Positions 44,901-55,558 are shown, counted from the stretch's first letter. The stretch: 64,000 nucleotides of DNA from Vitellaria paradoxa (GCA_019916065.1 CM034243.1:27058147-27122146); one strand, 5' to 3'. The notes: generated from the sequence alone by a model not told the origin. Translations and numbers: made by a program.

Positions 44901-47900
44901 CCCAACTTATGCCATCCTTTTTTTTCATTCATTAAATTCCCAAAATATTATAGCTTTTGGGTCAGCATGTAGTTTACTTGATTGCATGAGCAGCGTCGAA
45001 TTTGACTTTAATGCCACTGAAGTGGAATGCTGGTCATGTCCATGTCAAGAGAACAATGTGAAGTAACACCTAATAATGCGTTTTAGATTCAGGGGTGTGA
45101 TGGAATCACTATTTTGATTAACTTCACAGTTACTGTCCTATTTTATGTATTTCCTAAAATGCCCATTAATCTACCTTACATTTTGCTCGGCTAACCTTGG
45201 TATGGATGAAAGTTCTAAACATTATAGGATAAATTACATTTAGCACCCCTGCACTTTATACTGAATCTCATTTTAGTCTATCTACTTTCAACTATAACAA
45301 TCAACCCCTTGCAATTTTGGTTAAGTTTCACTTTGATTTTTCTGCTAAATTTATTAATGAAAAAATGTCACATGTCAATTACATATCACGGATACATGGC
45401 ATTTTCTGTTACATTTTCTTAACAGTTGTTAATTGAAGGGCCAAATTGAAACTTGATTGTAAGTATACAAGGTTAACTGTTACAAATGAAGGTATAGGGA
45501 CTAAGCGAGAATTGGTATAAAGTGTTAAGAATGCAAAATGCAATTTACCCTAATATTATATGAATCCTTGACTTTTCTGATTGCCACAACAATTTTCTGG
45601 CACAAGTTCACGCGGTTTGGTTTCTGAGATTTACATTAAGACCAGCTACAAGAAAGAATGTTTTATGCAATTTGAAATCTAATTCATTGATATGGTAAAA
45701 CAGGTTGGCAAGGTGAGTATGGAATGGTTAGCTGGGGAGAAGACCAAAGTGGTGGGTACATTCCCACCTCGTAAGCAAGGTTGGACAGGCTATGTTGAGA
45801 AGGATACTGCAGGACAGAAAAACATATACTCAGTTGAGGTTAGTGGTTCCAAGTTTTCGAACATTCTGCATAATTATTTTCTAAGTTTACTAATTGCCAA
45901 TACTTTATCATTCTGCATAATTATACTTGAAAATATCATGACTGAGGAGATGAACTAATTGAAGAAACAGCTCAGGGAAGAACTCCATGTCTATGTTTGT
46001 CTCTAAAATGAATACCATGGAAGACTAATGCAATTATTTGTCTAAATCCAGAATTTATCGGAAATATTAGCAAGTATTTTTTCTGGGGGTAAATGCCTCC
46101 CTTAGATATTAGCGTAATTACAGGACCTCCCTTAACCATTTCAAACTTACGAAAACCTCCCTTATTTACTAATGCTTTGAACAATCTCCTCCTTCCATCA
46201 AGTTTACCTTTTTTACATGTTTTAATTGAAATCACAGGTACCTCCCTTAACTATTTAAAATTTATAGAGACCTCTCTTACCAATTATAAACTACAAACTC
46301 CTCCCCTAACCATTTGAAAATTACAGAGAGCTCCTTAACCATTTAAAAATTATAGACAAATAGGTTGGTTTATATTGTGAGTGTTTGGAATTGTTTAAAT
46401 TTATTTAAATTTGTTTGAATTTGTAAAAGTTGTAGTTTCGTAATTTATGCAGTAAGTAGAAAATTTGAATTTTAAATAAATCTGTAGAGATTCAAAAAAA
46501 AAAAAAAAATGCTTCAAACGGAGCCATTGTTATTGCTTAAATAAATACAAATAATATGTGAAAAAATAAATTAAAAGAATTTAAGAGATTAACCTCGAAC
46601 CAAACTCTTCTCAATAAATTTGGGGAAAAAAATACTCTCACGATGAAAAAATTGATGCCATAATGTCGTAATGAAACATTGTTATCAAATGTTTCTCTCA
46701 ATGATCAAATTAGATATCTAAATAGCATCTTTAAATACTGATAAACTTTGTGAAATGTGAAGAATTCTATGACATAATAATTTGAAAACTTGAGGGCTTA
46801 TCTAGATGCACGCTTTTAAAAATTACTCTCAGATGTACATTACATTGAATGGATCATTTGAACCGCTGTTTATATTCTTTTTCTTGACTCATTTTCATTT
46901 TAGTTCTAGTATATACTCTGCATGATGAAGGGGAGCCTTAGCGCAACGGTAAGAGTTGCCGCTGTGTGACTTGAGGTCACGGGTTCGAGTTGTGGAAATA
47001 GTCTCTTACAAATGCAGAGTAAGGTTGCGTACAGTAGACCTTTGTGGTCTGACCCTTCCCCGGACCCCGAGCAAGGCGTGAGCTTCGTGCACCGGATTGC
47101 CCTTTTATATACTTTGCATGATGCTTTTTATGATTAAAGTGAAATAGACTGGGCTATGGCACTTGTCAAATTGGATAGGCAGCAAATTCTAGGGAACTTC
47201 GAGCTTTCTGTAGTGCGTAGCTAATGGTCCACGGTTTGCTGCGAGTGGCTCATGGAAAATTATGGAAATGATTAGAGAATCTTTTTTATTCCCTGTGGTT
47301 AAAACTCGTCTATTGATGACGATCATTTCCATTGCTACTATCTTATTTGCCTCATGCTTTGATATGCTTTTGCATTGGTCAAACGTGTCACATTTCTTCA
47401 GCTATTGGCAACATGTGTTAAACTCTCCAGAACTATATAGTTGCATTTGTATTTATGGATTTGAAATTAAAGGATTTGACACTAACTATTGGTGGAGAAG
47501 TACTCAAATAAAAATTTGATATGGATTTCTACTTGAAATTGAAAGAGTGGATATGATGCATATCTATGGATTTTGTTAAGAAGCCTAACAACACATAAGA
47601 GTATGGGTCTCAACCTTAAAACTTAAGTGTCAAGGTGAAAGAATTGCATCTCTTATATGGGAGAATTAATTTTTCTCATAGGCCTATATGAGACAACTTC
47701 TAATAGCCTCCCTTACGCTGGACCGTATGAATATAAGTATAGCATGAATTATGATGAGACCTAGTTAAAAACTTGCTCTCATACCACATTAAAGAGTCCA
47801 TCTCTTATACGGAAGAATTAATTTTTCTCATGAGCCGATATGGGACAACTTCTAACAGATTTGAAATACCCAATGTAAAAGTAGTTGTTTGAAATCATTA

Positions 47901-48837
47901 GAATCTATATTATGTAGACTTGGGCATGACTATCGGGTGGGGGTTTGTGTCCAAGTGTCACATCTGTCAAGACTTTAATGGACTAAAAAATTAAGTAGGA
48001 TACAGGGTTACATTGTGAATATTTAAATATATTATATATTACGTGATATACAAACCTAAATTAAGTTTATTATCTAGGAATGTACTTGGGATTAAATGTA
48101 GTTCACAGAAAAAGAAGATTTTCTAGCTTCTATCTACGAGCAAGGTTAGAAAATCTTTTAGAGTAATTAGAGGATCTAAATATCCAATTTGGTTACAGTA
48201 GTCGGATACATATTCCACACCCTTATCCTTGCCACATCTTGTAGACAAGGGTACATTTAAGGAAATTGAAGACTCCAGGTAACACTGCAACATTAATGAT
48301 TAATGTTGTACGAAAAATTGTCAGAATATTTCTCAATTTACCCATAGTAGTGGCCTTTGTTATTAATATCTATATATATTGTAAAGTTTAGTCCAATTCT
48401 ATCCATCTGAAATCCCCATCTACCCAAATAAACTCTTGGATGTTTTATCTAACACCTGATATCATTTGCAGCCTGCAGTTTATGTGGCAGAAAGTGCAAT
48501 TAGTTCAGGAAGTGCAGGTTCTTCTGCTGACGGAGCAGAGAACACAGTGGCAATTGCTGCTGGCATTGCGCTGATCTCAGTTGCTGCAGCTTCAACAATA
48601 CTCCTTCAAGTAGGGAAGAATCCACCTCAGTTGCAGACAGCGGAATACTCTGGGCCGTCATTAAGTTACTATATCAACAAGTTTAAACCAACAGAAATGG
48701 TCCAAGCTTCAATCCCACCAGAAGTTGGAACTTCAGTGTCTGTACAGGCAGGGAGCAAGGCCCCTGAAATTTCTGAGGCCCAGGTTGAACCTGAAGTTCA
48801 GCTGGATGCCCCTACTACAGGTTCTAACATCTCTTAG
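38751..48837 (+). CDS. MPH1: Thylakoid PSII-protection protein MPH1-like, three exons
   Basis: Exons 38751-38948, 45704-45838 and 48472-48837 join in frame to 232 aa, with GT..AG introns of 6.8 and 2.6 kb. The N-terminus is rich in Ser, Asn and Arg, as in a chloroplast transit peptide (about residues 1-50). The middle carries [20 protein letters not shown] and [15 protein letters not shown]; the third exon carries [13 protein letters not shown]. One hydrophobic segment (about residues 136-158, [17 protein letters not shown]) should span the thylakoid membrane, followed by [15 protein letters not shown] and a Pro/Glu/Val-rich tail. From memory, this matches Arabidopsis MPH1 (a proline-rich family protein), which protects photosystem II under high light. 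Identification rests on remembered motifs; a database search would settle it. Confidence 0.85.
39599..40117. mobile_element. hAT-like non-autonomous element in MPH1 intron 1
   Basis: A perfect 8-bp TSD GGTTTACC (39591-39598 and 40118-40125) flanks a 519-bp element. It starts CAAGCGCGGAG and its reversed right end starts CAAGGGTGAATAC. A second end-like sequence, CAGTGGCGGAGC, lies internally at 39892, suggesting a nested or duplicated end. There is no ORF. Confidence 0.68.
40719..40861. mobile_element. Tourist-like MITE (143 bp)
   Basis: TAA flanks both sides (40716-40718 and 40862-40864). The left end GGGGGCGTTTGGAG pairs with the reversed right end GGCTCCATTTTGGAG. It contains an A17 run. 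Confidence 0.65.
41361..41402. repeat. (AC)n microsatellite
   Basis: ACACACACAAACACAACACACAC-type repeats run for about 42 bp in MPH1 intron 1, followed by (AAG)n-like sequence. Confidence 0.85.
41858..42411. mobile_element. MULE-like 'GAAGCAC' family copy C
   Basis: The left end TAGGAAGCATGAAC and the reversed right end CTAAGAAGCACGACACC are inverted. The 9-bp flanks GGTGGTGGC (41849-41857) and GGTGGCGGC (42412-42420) differ at one base. The interior repeats GGACACATG- and TGTTCTGGACAT-type phrases. There is no ORF. It lies in MPH1 intron 1. Confidence 0.62.
43353..44916 (-). mobile_element. 5'-truncated RTE-clade LINE in MPH1 intron 1
   Basis: An exact 20-bp TSD (43333-43352 and 44917-44936; C, eight T, CATTCATTAAA) defines the insertion. 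The element lies antisense to MPH1. Its 3' end is a short TTTGG-type repeat (AGCTTGGTTTGGTTTGGTTTT), as RTE elements end in microsatellites rather than poly(A). The endonuclease is missing by 5' truncation. This is a textbook target-primed insertion. Confidence 0.92.
43379..44916 (-). pseudogene. RTE reverse transcriptase, truncated and interrupted
   Basis: The frame opens with [21 protein letters not shown] and [14 protein letters not shown], then [48 protein letters not shown] and [10 protein letters not shown]. One in-frame TAA (about 44219-44221) follows SALSP. The same frame resumes with LFALVMDEI and the catalytic box FADDIVLV. After another break (about 43890-43969, with a stop and frame shift) it ends with [12 protein letters not shown] and [10 protein letters not shown], the usual RTE C-terminus. 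Without the endonuclease it cannot move autonomously. Confidence 0.9.
45227..45551. mobile_element. MULE-type MITE (325 bp)
   Basis: The 9-bp flanks AACATTATA (45218-45226) and AATATTATA (45552-45560) differ at one base. Left end GGATAAATTACATTTAGCA; reversed right end AGGGTAAATTGCATTTTGCA. The inverted similarity runs for about 100 bp. It sits 150 bp upstream of MPH1 exon 2. Confidence 0.78.
45704..45838 (+). CDS. MPH1: MPH1-like exon 2
   Basis: 45 codons between the acceptor AAAACAG|GTTGGC and the donor GTTGAG|GTTAGT. It encodes [20 protein letters not shown] and [15 protein letters not shown]. Confidence 0.9.
46093..46370. repeat. Degenerate short-period repeat (CCTCCCTTAACCATTT)
   Basis: About seven imperfect units of 30-40 bp, ACCTCCCTTAACCATTT followed by AAAATTACAGA, fill this part of MPH1 intron 2. 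It begins with GGGGGTAAATGCCTCCC, reminiscent of MULE-MITE ends. No right terminus was found. Confidence 0.6.
46379..46525. mobile_element. Small MITE, 'GTGTTTGGA' type
   Basis: Left GAGTGTTTGGAATTG; reversed right end TGGCTCCGTTTGAAGC. The interior (CAGTAAGTAGAAAATTTGAA) resembles 55415-55558 and 58225-58345. It contains an A17 run. Confidence 0.5.
46928..47105 (+). mobile_element. Au SINE (tRNA-derived)
   Basis: A 178-bp body starting AAGGGGAGCCTTAGCGCAAC. It has a pol III A box (TTAGCGCAACGGTAAGAG) and B box (GGGTTCGAGTT), then GTAAGGTTGCGTACAGTAGA, CCTTCCCCGGACCCCG and GTGCACCGGATTGCCCTTT. These are the hallmarks of the plant Au SINE. An 18-bp TSD with one mismatch (46910-46927 and 47106-47123, TATATACT[C/T]TGCATGATG) brackets it exactly. 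It lies in MPH1 intron 2 in sense orientation. It is a SINE and not a working tRNA gene. Confidence 0.95.
47582..47870 (-). mobile_element. Possible TRIM (miniature LTR retrotransposon)
   Basis: Direct repeats of about 61 bp (47648-47708 and 47810-47869) share GAATTAATTTTTCTCAT and end CAACTTCTAA(C/T)A. On the minus strand they start TGTTAGAAGTTGTCCCATAT, like known TRIM LTRs. A PBS-like TGGTATGAGAGC lies between them (minus strand, near 47781-47792). There is no coding capacity. The TSD is not found and the LTR ends are uncertain. Confidence 0.5.
48472..48837 (+). CDS. MPH1: MPH1-like exon 3 and stop
   Basis: The acceptor is ATTTGCAG|CCTGCAGTT. 121 codons plus TAG: the transmembrane helix, [15 protein letters not shown] and an acidic Pro/Val-rich C-terminus. 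Confidence 0.92.
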   Translation, partial: PAVYVAESAISSGSAGSSADGAENTVAIAAGIALISVAAASTILLQVGKNPPQLQTAEYSGPSLSYYINKFKPTEMVQASIPPEVGTSVSVQAGSKAPEISEAQVEPEVQLDAPTTGSNIS

Positions 48838-49220
48838 GGAATTAAAGCCGTCTGATTTTCTTCAATAGAAAAAATTGAATAGAGATCTTCTTTTATACTT
48901 TCAGTTGTATGTTATCAAAAGGATTAATATATATATGTATATGGTTGACTGCACCTCTTGAGTTTTTCATTTGAGCACAAAATGCTTCACTGCAAGAATC
49001 AGCCAGCATTAGTTCTACATGATATTCTCTTAGGGCATGCTTACTATTTCTTCAATAGAGTCCATAGATTTGAGTTGGGTGGATTGGAGTAGGGTGGATG
49101 GAACTTTACCAAGCTTGAATTCTAGCTGTTAGGTAAGGTTCAGGAAATGGTTTCTGAAGTTGGCTTTGGGATGATAATAAATTAAAAAAACAAAAAAAAA
49201 AAAAAAAAAAAAAGAAAGAA
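48838..49220 (+). other. MPH1 3' UTR and downstream flank
   Basis: No further ORF. AT-rich sequence after the stop plausibly holds the polyadenylation region (AATAGA/AATATA-rich, 48865-48935). A long A-run lies at 49192-49213. Confidence 0.4.
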
Positions 49221-49460
49221 AGTAAACTACACTTAGTATTCATGTGTTTTACCACCAATCTCACTTATACCTTTGTACTTTAAACTGTTTTACTTTGCTC
49301 CTTATATTTTAATGCAGTTTCACTTTGCCCCCCTCTCGAAAAATGCTACATGCCTATATAATAGAGGGGACAAAAATAAAACTGGATTAAAATATAGGGA
49401 GTAAAGTGATATAACTTAAAGTATAAAGATTACATAGGTAATTTTGTTTTAGAAGTTTTT
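49221..49460. mobile_element. MITE with ~100-bp diverged TIRs
   Basis: Left half: TTATACCTTTGTACTTTAAA, CTCCTTATATTTTAATGCAG. Reversed right half: AATCTTTATACTTTAAG, CTCCCTATATTTTAATCCAG. It resembles the MULE-type MITEs at 45227 and 9181. The TSD is unclear. Confidence 0.6.
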
Positions 49461-51370
49461 TAACATTTCCTTTAGTACCCTCACCTACCATTTGAAGAAA
49501 TGTAAAACTATAAGAAGCAATAATCATGTGCATCCAATATGTTTGGATGGTAGTCTATTAAGGTAAATCTTATTGTACATAAGCGTGTGTGGTATAAGAT
49601 TAAAAATTAAGATGATAAATCTTATTAAAGTAATTATTAACTTTTAACTCTTATAACTTTTCATCTCTTTTACTACTTTATTAAAAAAATAACATTTAGC
49701 TTCTCGAGAGAGGTAAATATTAATTTATTTAGATTTTCATGAAATATGTGAGATATAATTAAAAATGGTATAATGTTATGGTGAAATATATAGCATTTGT
49801 TGGAAGGTGAGGACTTAGGCTAGTGAACATTTAGAAGAAAAAGGAGGAGGTGTGGGTTGGTAAATGTAAAAAAGAAGAAAATTGGAGTGAATGAAGAACT
49901 TTTATTGATTCTTTTAGTTGGCTTATTTAAAATGGTTGCATGACACCTAGGTATATAAAGAGGGTTAGATTGGGTCAAATCTAACATTGACTCTATATTT
50001 ATACTTGACCTGCTTCCCTCCTAGACAGCAGGGTTAGGGTTTATGACACCCTAATTCGATTTAGACCTTATGAATTTAATTTGATTTTTATTATTTTTTA
50101 ATTATTTATTTATGCTACACCAAAATAGATGATAGATGTGAATGTTTTTATAATCTTGATGGTGTAGAATCAATTAATTCGTAATTGAAAAATTCAATAC
50201 TTACGAATCTACAATAATTATTAATAGATTTTTTTTTTATTTTTAAGACTAATTGATTAATTATTTTATTTTAAAAAAATTACAAAACATATTAAAAAAT
50301 ATACAGGGCCAAATGGTCAAGGTCAGAATATTATATTATCTGCATTTGACTTTTTTGTTTCTAGTCTTTTAAAAAGTGTCATCTTTTGTATAATTGTTTC
50401 AAAGGTATTATAAATGAAATTCTTTCTTTCCAAAGGAAAAAAATATTAAAATTTTTATATTGATAAAAAATACATAATAATATTAAATATTTCATAATAA
50501 AGGGTGGTGACCCGCATGATTTTAGGATAGTATTATTTTATTTTTCCTTGGCAAAATTTACATAAAATCTCTTAAAAAACAGACACACGCACACATGTAT
50601 ATATATATATATATATATATATCAATAGGTAAGGATAATTGAGGCATTTTTTCTTTATTTTTTTAAATTTAAAATATGATAAAAGTTGTCATTGTAATAA
50701 AAATTAGTTTTTAAATTTAATTAATACTCAACGATTTTTAATTTTTTTCTAATGTGAATTAATTTTTTTAATAAATTTTAAAATTATAGTGAACTAATAG
50801 GCATTTCTAATTTAAACGATTTGTTAATTCATTTATAAGGATGAAAATCACATTTCACGACCATAATAATTTTATGGACAAAAAAACAATTAGAGCTATG
50901 ATTATCCATTGATATAAAACATAAAAAAAAATAAAAATTCTGTGAATAAGAAGTAAAACTATTGAAACATAAAAAATAATATTTTATTCAAAAATTTATA
51001 AAAATAAAATAATAAAACAATAAATATAAAAGTATCATAAAATTCAACAATAAAATTTTTAATTGATTTTATAAAAATAATTTAACTAAAAATATTATTA
51101 TTAATCCTTCCTTTACATTAAAAAATAAAAAAATACTTACCAAATTTTTTTTAACTTACCCCAAAAAAAAAAAAAAAAAGAAAGATTATTATCAATCCTT
51201 GCTTTACATTCAAAAAGAAAAAAAATAGTTCAATTTTTTTTTCACTTACCGAAAAAAAAAAAAAAAATAAAAATCTATGATCAATCATATCCGTTTAGAT
51301 TTAAATTAAATTTTTTGAAAAAATAAAATAGCAAATATAAAAAATATCAGATAAGTTTCGATAATATATA
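49461..51370. other. AT-rich spacer, no gene
   Basis: Long A/T-rich stretches with a (TA)n tract (50598-50622) and repeated A-runs near 51160 and 51252. I see no supported ORF or bounded element. Confidence 0.45.
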
Positions 51371-52203
51371 AATGCTGCGTTTGTTATTTAAACAAATAAA
51401 ATAAAACAAAATAAATCTCCAAACTTTTATAAATCACTAAGGGCCTATTTGGTTTGTTTTTCTATTTTTTGTTTTTGTTTTTGTTTTAATTTTTTGTTTT
51501 AAGCGTATTTGCCATTTTCTCCTTTTGAAAACAAGAAAAACAAGTATAACGCATTTGGTTATTTGTATTTTCAAAATTTGTTTTAAAAAACAAAAAAAAT
51601 GAGTTTACACATAAAATAAAAAATGGCAAAAAGTCATTTTGAGCGTTTTCAACTTAAAATAAAGAAAATCTAAAAATAAGGGAAAAAGAGCATTTTTTTC
51701 TTGTTTTGAACATAAAACAGAAAATAGAAGACAGAAAATAAAAAATTAAACCAAATGACACCTAAAATTCTCTATTACATATTTACGCATTCCCACCTTT
51801 ACTAATATTAAAAATTTCAATATTTTACTAAAAAAATAAAAAATCCGAAAGGAGATTAATCAAATGCGTAAATTTTTTTGGACAATCATATTCTTCGAGT
51901 TGAAAGTTTTCAAACGAGTACCATTGTCACTATTTTATACAAATTTTTTTGAATTTGTGGAAACGAATATAGAAAACCATTCCCAGAGTTTTGGCATTGT
52001 ATATTTCCAAAACAGAACATTGAGTGTTGAATTTTTTTAATCCGTGAAAATGATTTTGGAACAACCGTTCTAACGATTTGTTATTATTCATTTAAAAAAA
52101 ACACAATTCGAAAAAAAATACCAAACACTAAAATTAATTCAAAATCACGTTTTATCTTAATTTATTTTATTTTTCTTATTTTTTACTACTTCAAACGGTG
52201 CCA
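51371..52203. mobile_element. MITE 'GTTTGG' family copy 2, split by a nested MITE
   Basis: After removing 51441-51762 it parallels 65-430: AAGTTTTCAAACGAGTACCA, GAACGATTT-like blocks and the right end TACTTCAAACGGTGCC. It also contains an internal partial duplication (ACGAATATAGAAAACC, then AAATGATTTTGGAACAACC), so it is longer than copy 1. Confidence 0.6.
51441..51762. mobile_element. Tourist-like MITE (322 bp) nested in another MITE
   Basis: TAA flanks both sides (51438-51440 and 51763-51765). Left GGGCCTATTTGGTTTGTTTT; reversed right GGTGTCATTTGGTTTAATTT. Near-palindromic over its length, as expected of a PIF/Harbinger MITE. Confidence 0.78.
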
Positions 52204-52440
52204 AAATCTCATGATTACAGTAACTTAAGAAAATAAATGAGAGGTGCGTAACGGATAATAAAATAAAATTTTAAAGACTTAAATAAAAATAAATAAATAA
52301 AAAATTAAAGCTCTCGTTCTCCTCTCTCTTTCCTCAAATCGATGTGGGACACAATGTTCCCCCAAATCATGACCCAAGCCCAACTCGCAGGTACCACTAA
52401 TCCCTTGCTTTCAAATCTCTCTTTTCATCGCTATTATGGC

Positions 52441-52606
52441 TACATTTGGTACGTAATATTTTGTTGAAAATATCTGAAAATTTCTATAAATCTCTGTTAA
52501 CTTTATATCACATTAACTTTTTTCTTTCACTGCATGCATTACGAACTCTCCTCAAACCACAATTTATCTCAATTTATCTCATTTTTTCTTACTCCAAACC
52601 AACCCT
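52441..52606. mobile_element. Small MITE, 'GTTTGG' family
   Basis: TACATTTGGTACGTAAT on the left and CTTACTCCAAACCAACCC on the right. Its right half (GCATTACGAACTC, AATTTATCTCAATTTATCTC) matches the right ends at 65-430 and 16586-16723. Confidence 0.5.
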
Positions 52607-53452
52607 ATATAAATTTAATGAAGGTGCAAGACAGGCCTAAAGGCTTCGCTTGGCTACAGATTTTTCTTTTCTTTTTTTTTTTTCAGTTCTTTCTTTTATA
52701 TGAGTTTTGTTAATTAAAATTTATTTTTTTTTTTATAAGTTACACCTTTTAAGCGTACTAACTACATTTCGTAATAAATAAATAAATAAATAAATAATTT
52801 ATGTCTGTTTAAATAAAAATCAAAAAATAAAAATTAATATTTTCATTACTTTTTTCTTTATCCAAACAGACGTGAAGTTTTTATTTTTATTTTTATTTTT
52901 TAGAAATACGATTGACATGCTTAAAATATATAATTTCTAAAAAAAATAATTTTTAATAAAAAAATGTAAAACAAAAAAATACCCCCCCAAAAAAAAGGCT
53001 TGCACCACCTTTATACGGTGGAATGTGGATGGGCGGTCCACGATCACGTCCTTCGCCTTTTTTTCATAATGCAATTACGGAAAAATTGTTAATTTGTATT
53101 TGTATTTATAAATTTAAATTTAATTAAAAAATTGGTGTTAATTATTTGAAAGATATTAGTTTAATATAATTTTATTAATTTTTGAATATAAATTTTATCA
53201 TAAATTTGAGTAATTTAAAATGATTATCTGTTATGAATTTAAAATTAGAAAAAAATTATCATCTAAAATTTTTTATAACTGTAACTCTATCATTTTAGAA
53301 GGTTATGATATCCTTATTATACTTTTAATTATTAAAAAATATTCTTATATTATTAAATAGATTAAGTATTTAATTTATATTTTAATATAATTCAATTTTG
53401 AATCTATTAATTAGAAATATCTAGATATCCAAACGGAAGTAGCCCAAAAATA
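52607..53452. other. AT-rich spacer, no gene
   Basis: Nothing recognisable apart from T-runs, an (AAAT)n stretch near 52772-52796 and a short C/A run near 52981-52997. Confidence 0.4.
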
Positions 53453-53465
53453 ATCCATAACTTCT

Positions 53466-53725
53466 GGTACGTGGAAGTCCGCAGCCGCTACCCCGTACTG
53501 GGGTGCGCACAGAGCGAAGCACGCTCCAGGACCCTAACCGGCAAGGGTCCCTGGAGAGTTAACCAGCCTAGGCAAGCCCTGGCTGACCGGCACGACCGAG
53601 AGAAGGCCATTAGGCACCTGCCATTACAGCGGTAACCCACCCCCGTGGGGGAGTCGAACCCGGAATCTCGAGATGCCAAAGCTCTAAGGCGAACCCGACT
53701 TCCACTCGGCCACCCCCGAAGGGGC
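53466..53725 (-). mobile_element. tRNA-derived SINE without poly(A)
   Basis: A 260-bp GC-rich insert in AT-rich DNA, bounded by an exact 13-bp TSD ATCCATAACTTCT (53453-53465 and 53726-53738). On the minus strand the head reads GGGGGTGGCCGAGTGG (A box) and CCGGGTTCGACTCCCCC (B box), like a class II Leu/Ser tRNA. An unrelated body follows, and a 3' end containing the hairpin CCCCAGTACGGGG. No poly(A) or simple repeat precedes the TSD. The 91-codon ORF across it has no protein homology I recognise and is probably spurious. Confidence 0.85.
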
Positions 53726-53738
53726 ATCCATAACTTCT

Positions 53739-55410
53739 TTATATGGAATTTGGTGGTTGTCACCGTATCTATTGGATGAACAAATTAATTAATCCAATCT
53801 CGGAACCTGTAAAACTTTTATTTAATTAAAATTTTAAATATTTTTTGATAACTCTTTGAGTTATTTATAACTCAGAAAAAATGAGAAAATAACATTTGAT
53901 TCAAAGGTTTGTAAAAATTAAAAAAAAAATAGAATAATAATTATGGAGAGCATCACACATGATTTGATAATAATTTTTTTTATTTTTTAAAAATAACTTA
54001 AATTAAAAAATTATTATTAATCACACACTGTGTTTTATAAAAAAATATGGTCAACTTAACCAATTTAAATTTAAAATTAGAATCTAGGGAAAACATTATT
54101 CCCAAGACTAATTTTATTGAAAGATTTGTAAAAATAGAAAATGTAGAATAGTGAATATAAAGGAGGGATGGGTGTGGGGCGTGAAAAGGATAGATACGCC
54201 TGTTCTTATACCTGATCCCCAAACTCAAATCAATATCCATACTCTACCCGATTCTAAGTAGGGTTTTTTTTTTACCCCCCAATCATTGCCTCAACCGGAG
54301 AACGAAGATTTTCGTGGGAAATCGGGCACCTGAAATAGAAAAAAAAAAACATAAAAATTTTAAATTCTAGATTATAGATTCAAGTATCATGTCTAAATTT
54401 TAGAAATTTCAAATTCTACAAGCTTAACTCTTTAAGTATCAAGTCTAAATTTCAAATTCAAGTATAACTGCATAGGTATTAATTCAAGTTCCAATTTTCA
54501 GATTTAAACCTAAGACCATTAACACAAGTTAGTTAAGGGATTCAAAGATTTTTTTAGGGATCATGTAGGGTACGAGTTGGGAATAAACTCATACTCGTAC
54601 CTTACTTGATCCTCGAATTTTTTTAAAAAATATCACCATATCTTACCCAATCCCTAAAAATCCCCGAATCCCTTATTCGTTTAGGGCGAGAATTGGGTAG
54701 AGTACAGACGGGTCAACAAAGATAACCATCCCTCATATAAAAAGTGTCACATAGGATTTGATAATAATTATTTAATTGATTTTTATAAAAATAACTCAAA
54801 TTAAAAATATTATTATTAATCATATGTTGTAAACAAATATGGTTACTGTGACCATTTAAATTTAAAATTAGAATTCTTAAAAAAATAACTATTTCCAAGC
54901 CTAATTAATATTTAATTTTTTTATATTTTTAAATTTTAAAAATATTAAAAGTTGTTATTATGAAAGAAATAATTTAATTATCATTTAAACTTTTTTTATT
55001 TTTGTTTTCTAGTTTAATTTCTAATGTATTTGAAATATGTAAATTTTATAACTATATCGAATTTATAAGCAAATTGGCTCTTTGTAGGAATTCATAAGTT
55101 CATTTTACATTTATTAAAATTACATATCACAAGAATAATGGTTTTACATATAAAAGAAAAAAAAATGAAATTTTAATCATCTAGTGATGTGATAAAAACA
55201 AAGTAAATTTTGTGAATAAAAAAAAAAAAAAAGAGAAGAGAAGATAAGACTCAGGAGTGATAAAATAGGTGAATTGGGCAGGTTGGTGATGGATTTAAAC
55301 AGATTAAAAGTTAAATGGGTGCAACCCAAACTTGCTAACTTAAAAGACAAGTTGGATACGGGCGAATTAGATACGTATTAGTACAAAATCATAAGCCTGT
55401 ATCCAACCTA
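53739..55410. other. AT-rich spacer, no gene
   Basis: No supported ORF. Two loosely similar blocks (53960-54110 and 54745-54900, both with TTTGATAATAATT, ATTATTATTAATCA and AAATTTAAAATTAGAATCT) suggest an old local duplication. Confidence 0.45.
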
Positions 55411-55414
55411 TTTA

Positions 55415-55558
55415 AGGTGTGTTTAGAGTTATATAAATGCATATAAATTTTTAAAAGTTAGTTTTTCGTACTTTGTACAATAAGTAAAAAAATTTAAAAT
55501 TTACAATCTCCTAATTCGGATTTGTAGAGATTTATATTTTTTAACTCCAAACAGTGCC
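55415..55558. mobile_element. Small MITE with TTA flanks
   Basis: Left AGGTGTGTTTAGAGTTATATA; reversed right GGCACTGTTTGGAGTTAAAA. TTA flanks both sides (55412-55414 and 55559-55561). It is related to 46379-46525. Confidence 0.6.

Noticed and set aside
46928..47000. Functional tRNA gene
   Set aside because: The A/B boxes are those of an Au SINE; the body, TSD and lack of a full cloverleaf show a retroposon.
53640..53725. Functional Leu/Ser tRNA gene (minus strand)
   Set aside because: It is fused to a non-tRNA body and lies within a 13-bp TSD, so it is a SINE head.
53488..53763. 91-codon ORF (GWPSGSRVRLRALASRDSGF...)
   Set aside because: It is the translation of the SINE plus flank. Such tRNA-like readings recur as spurious proteins.
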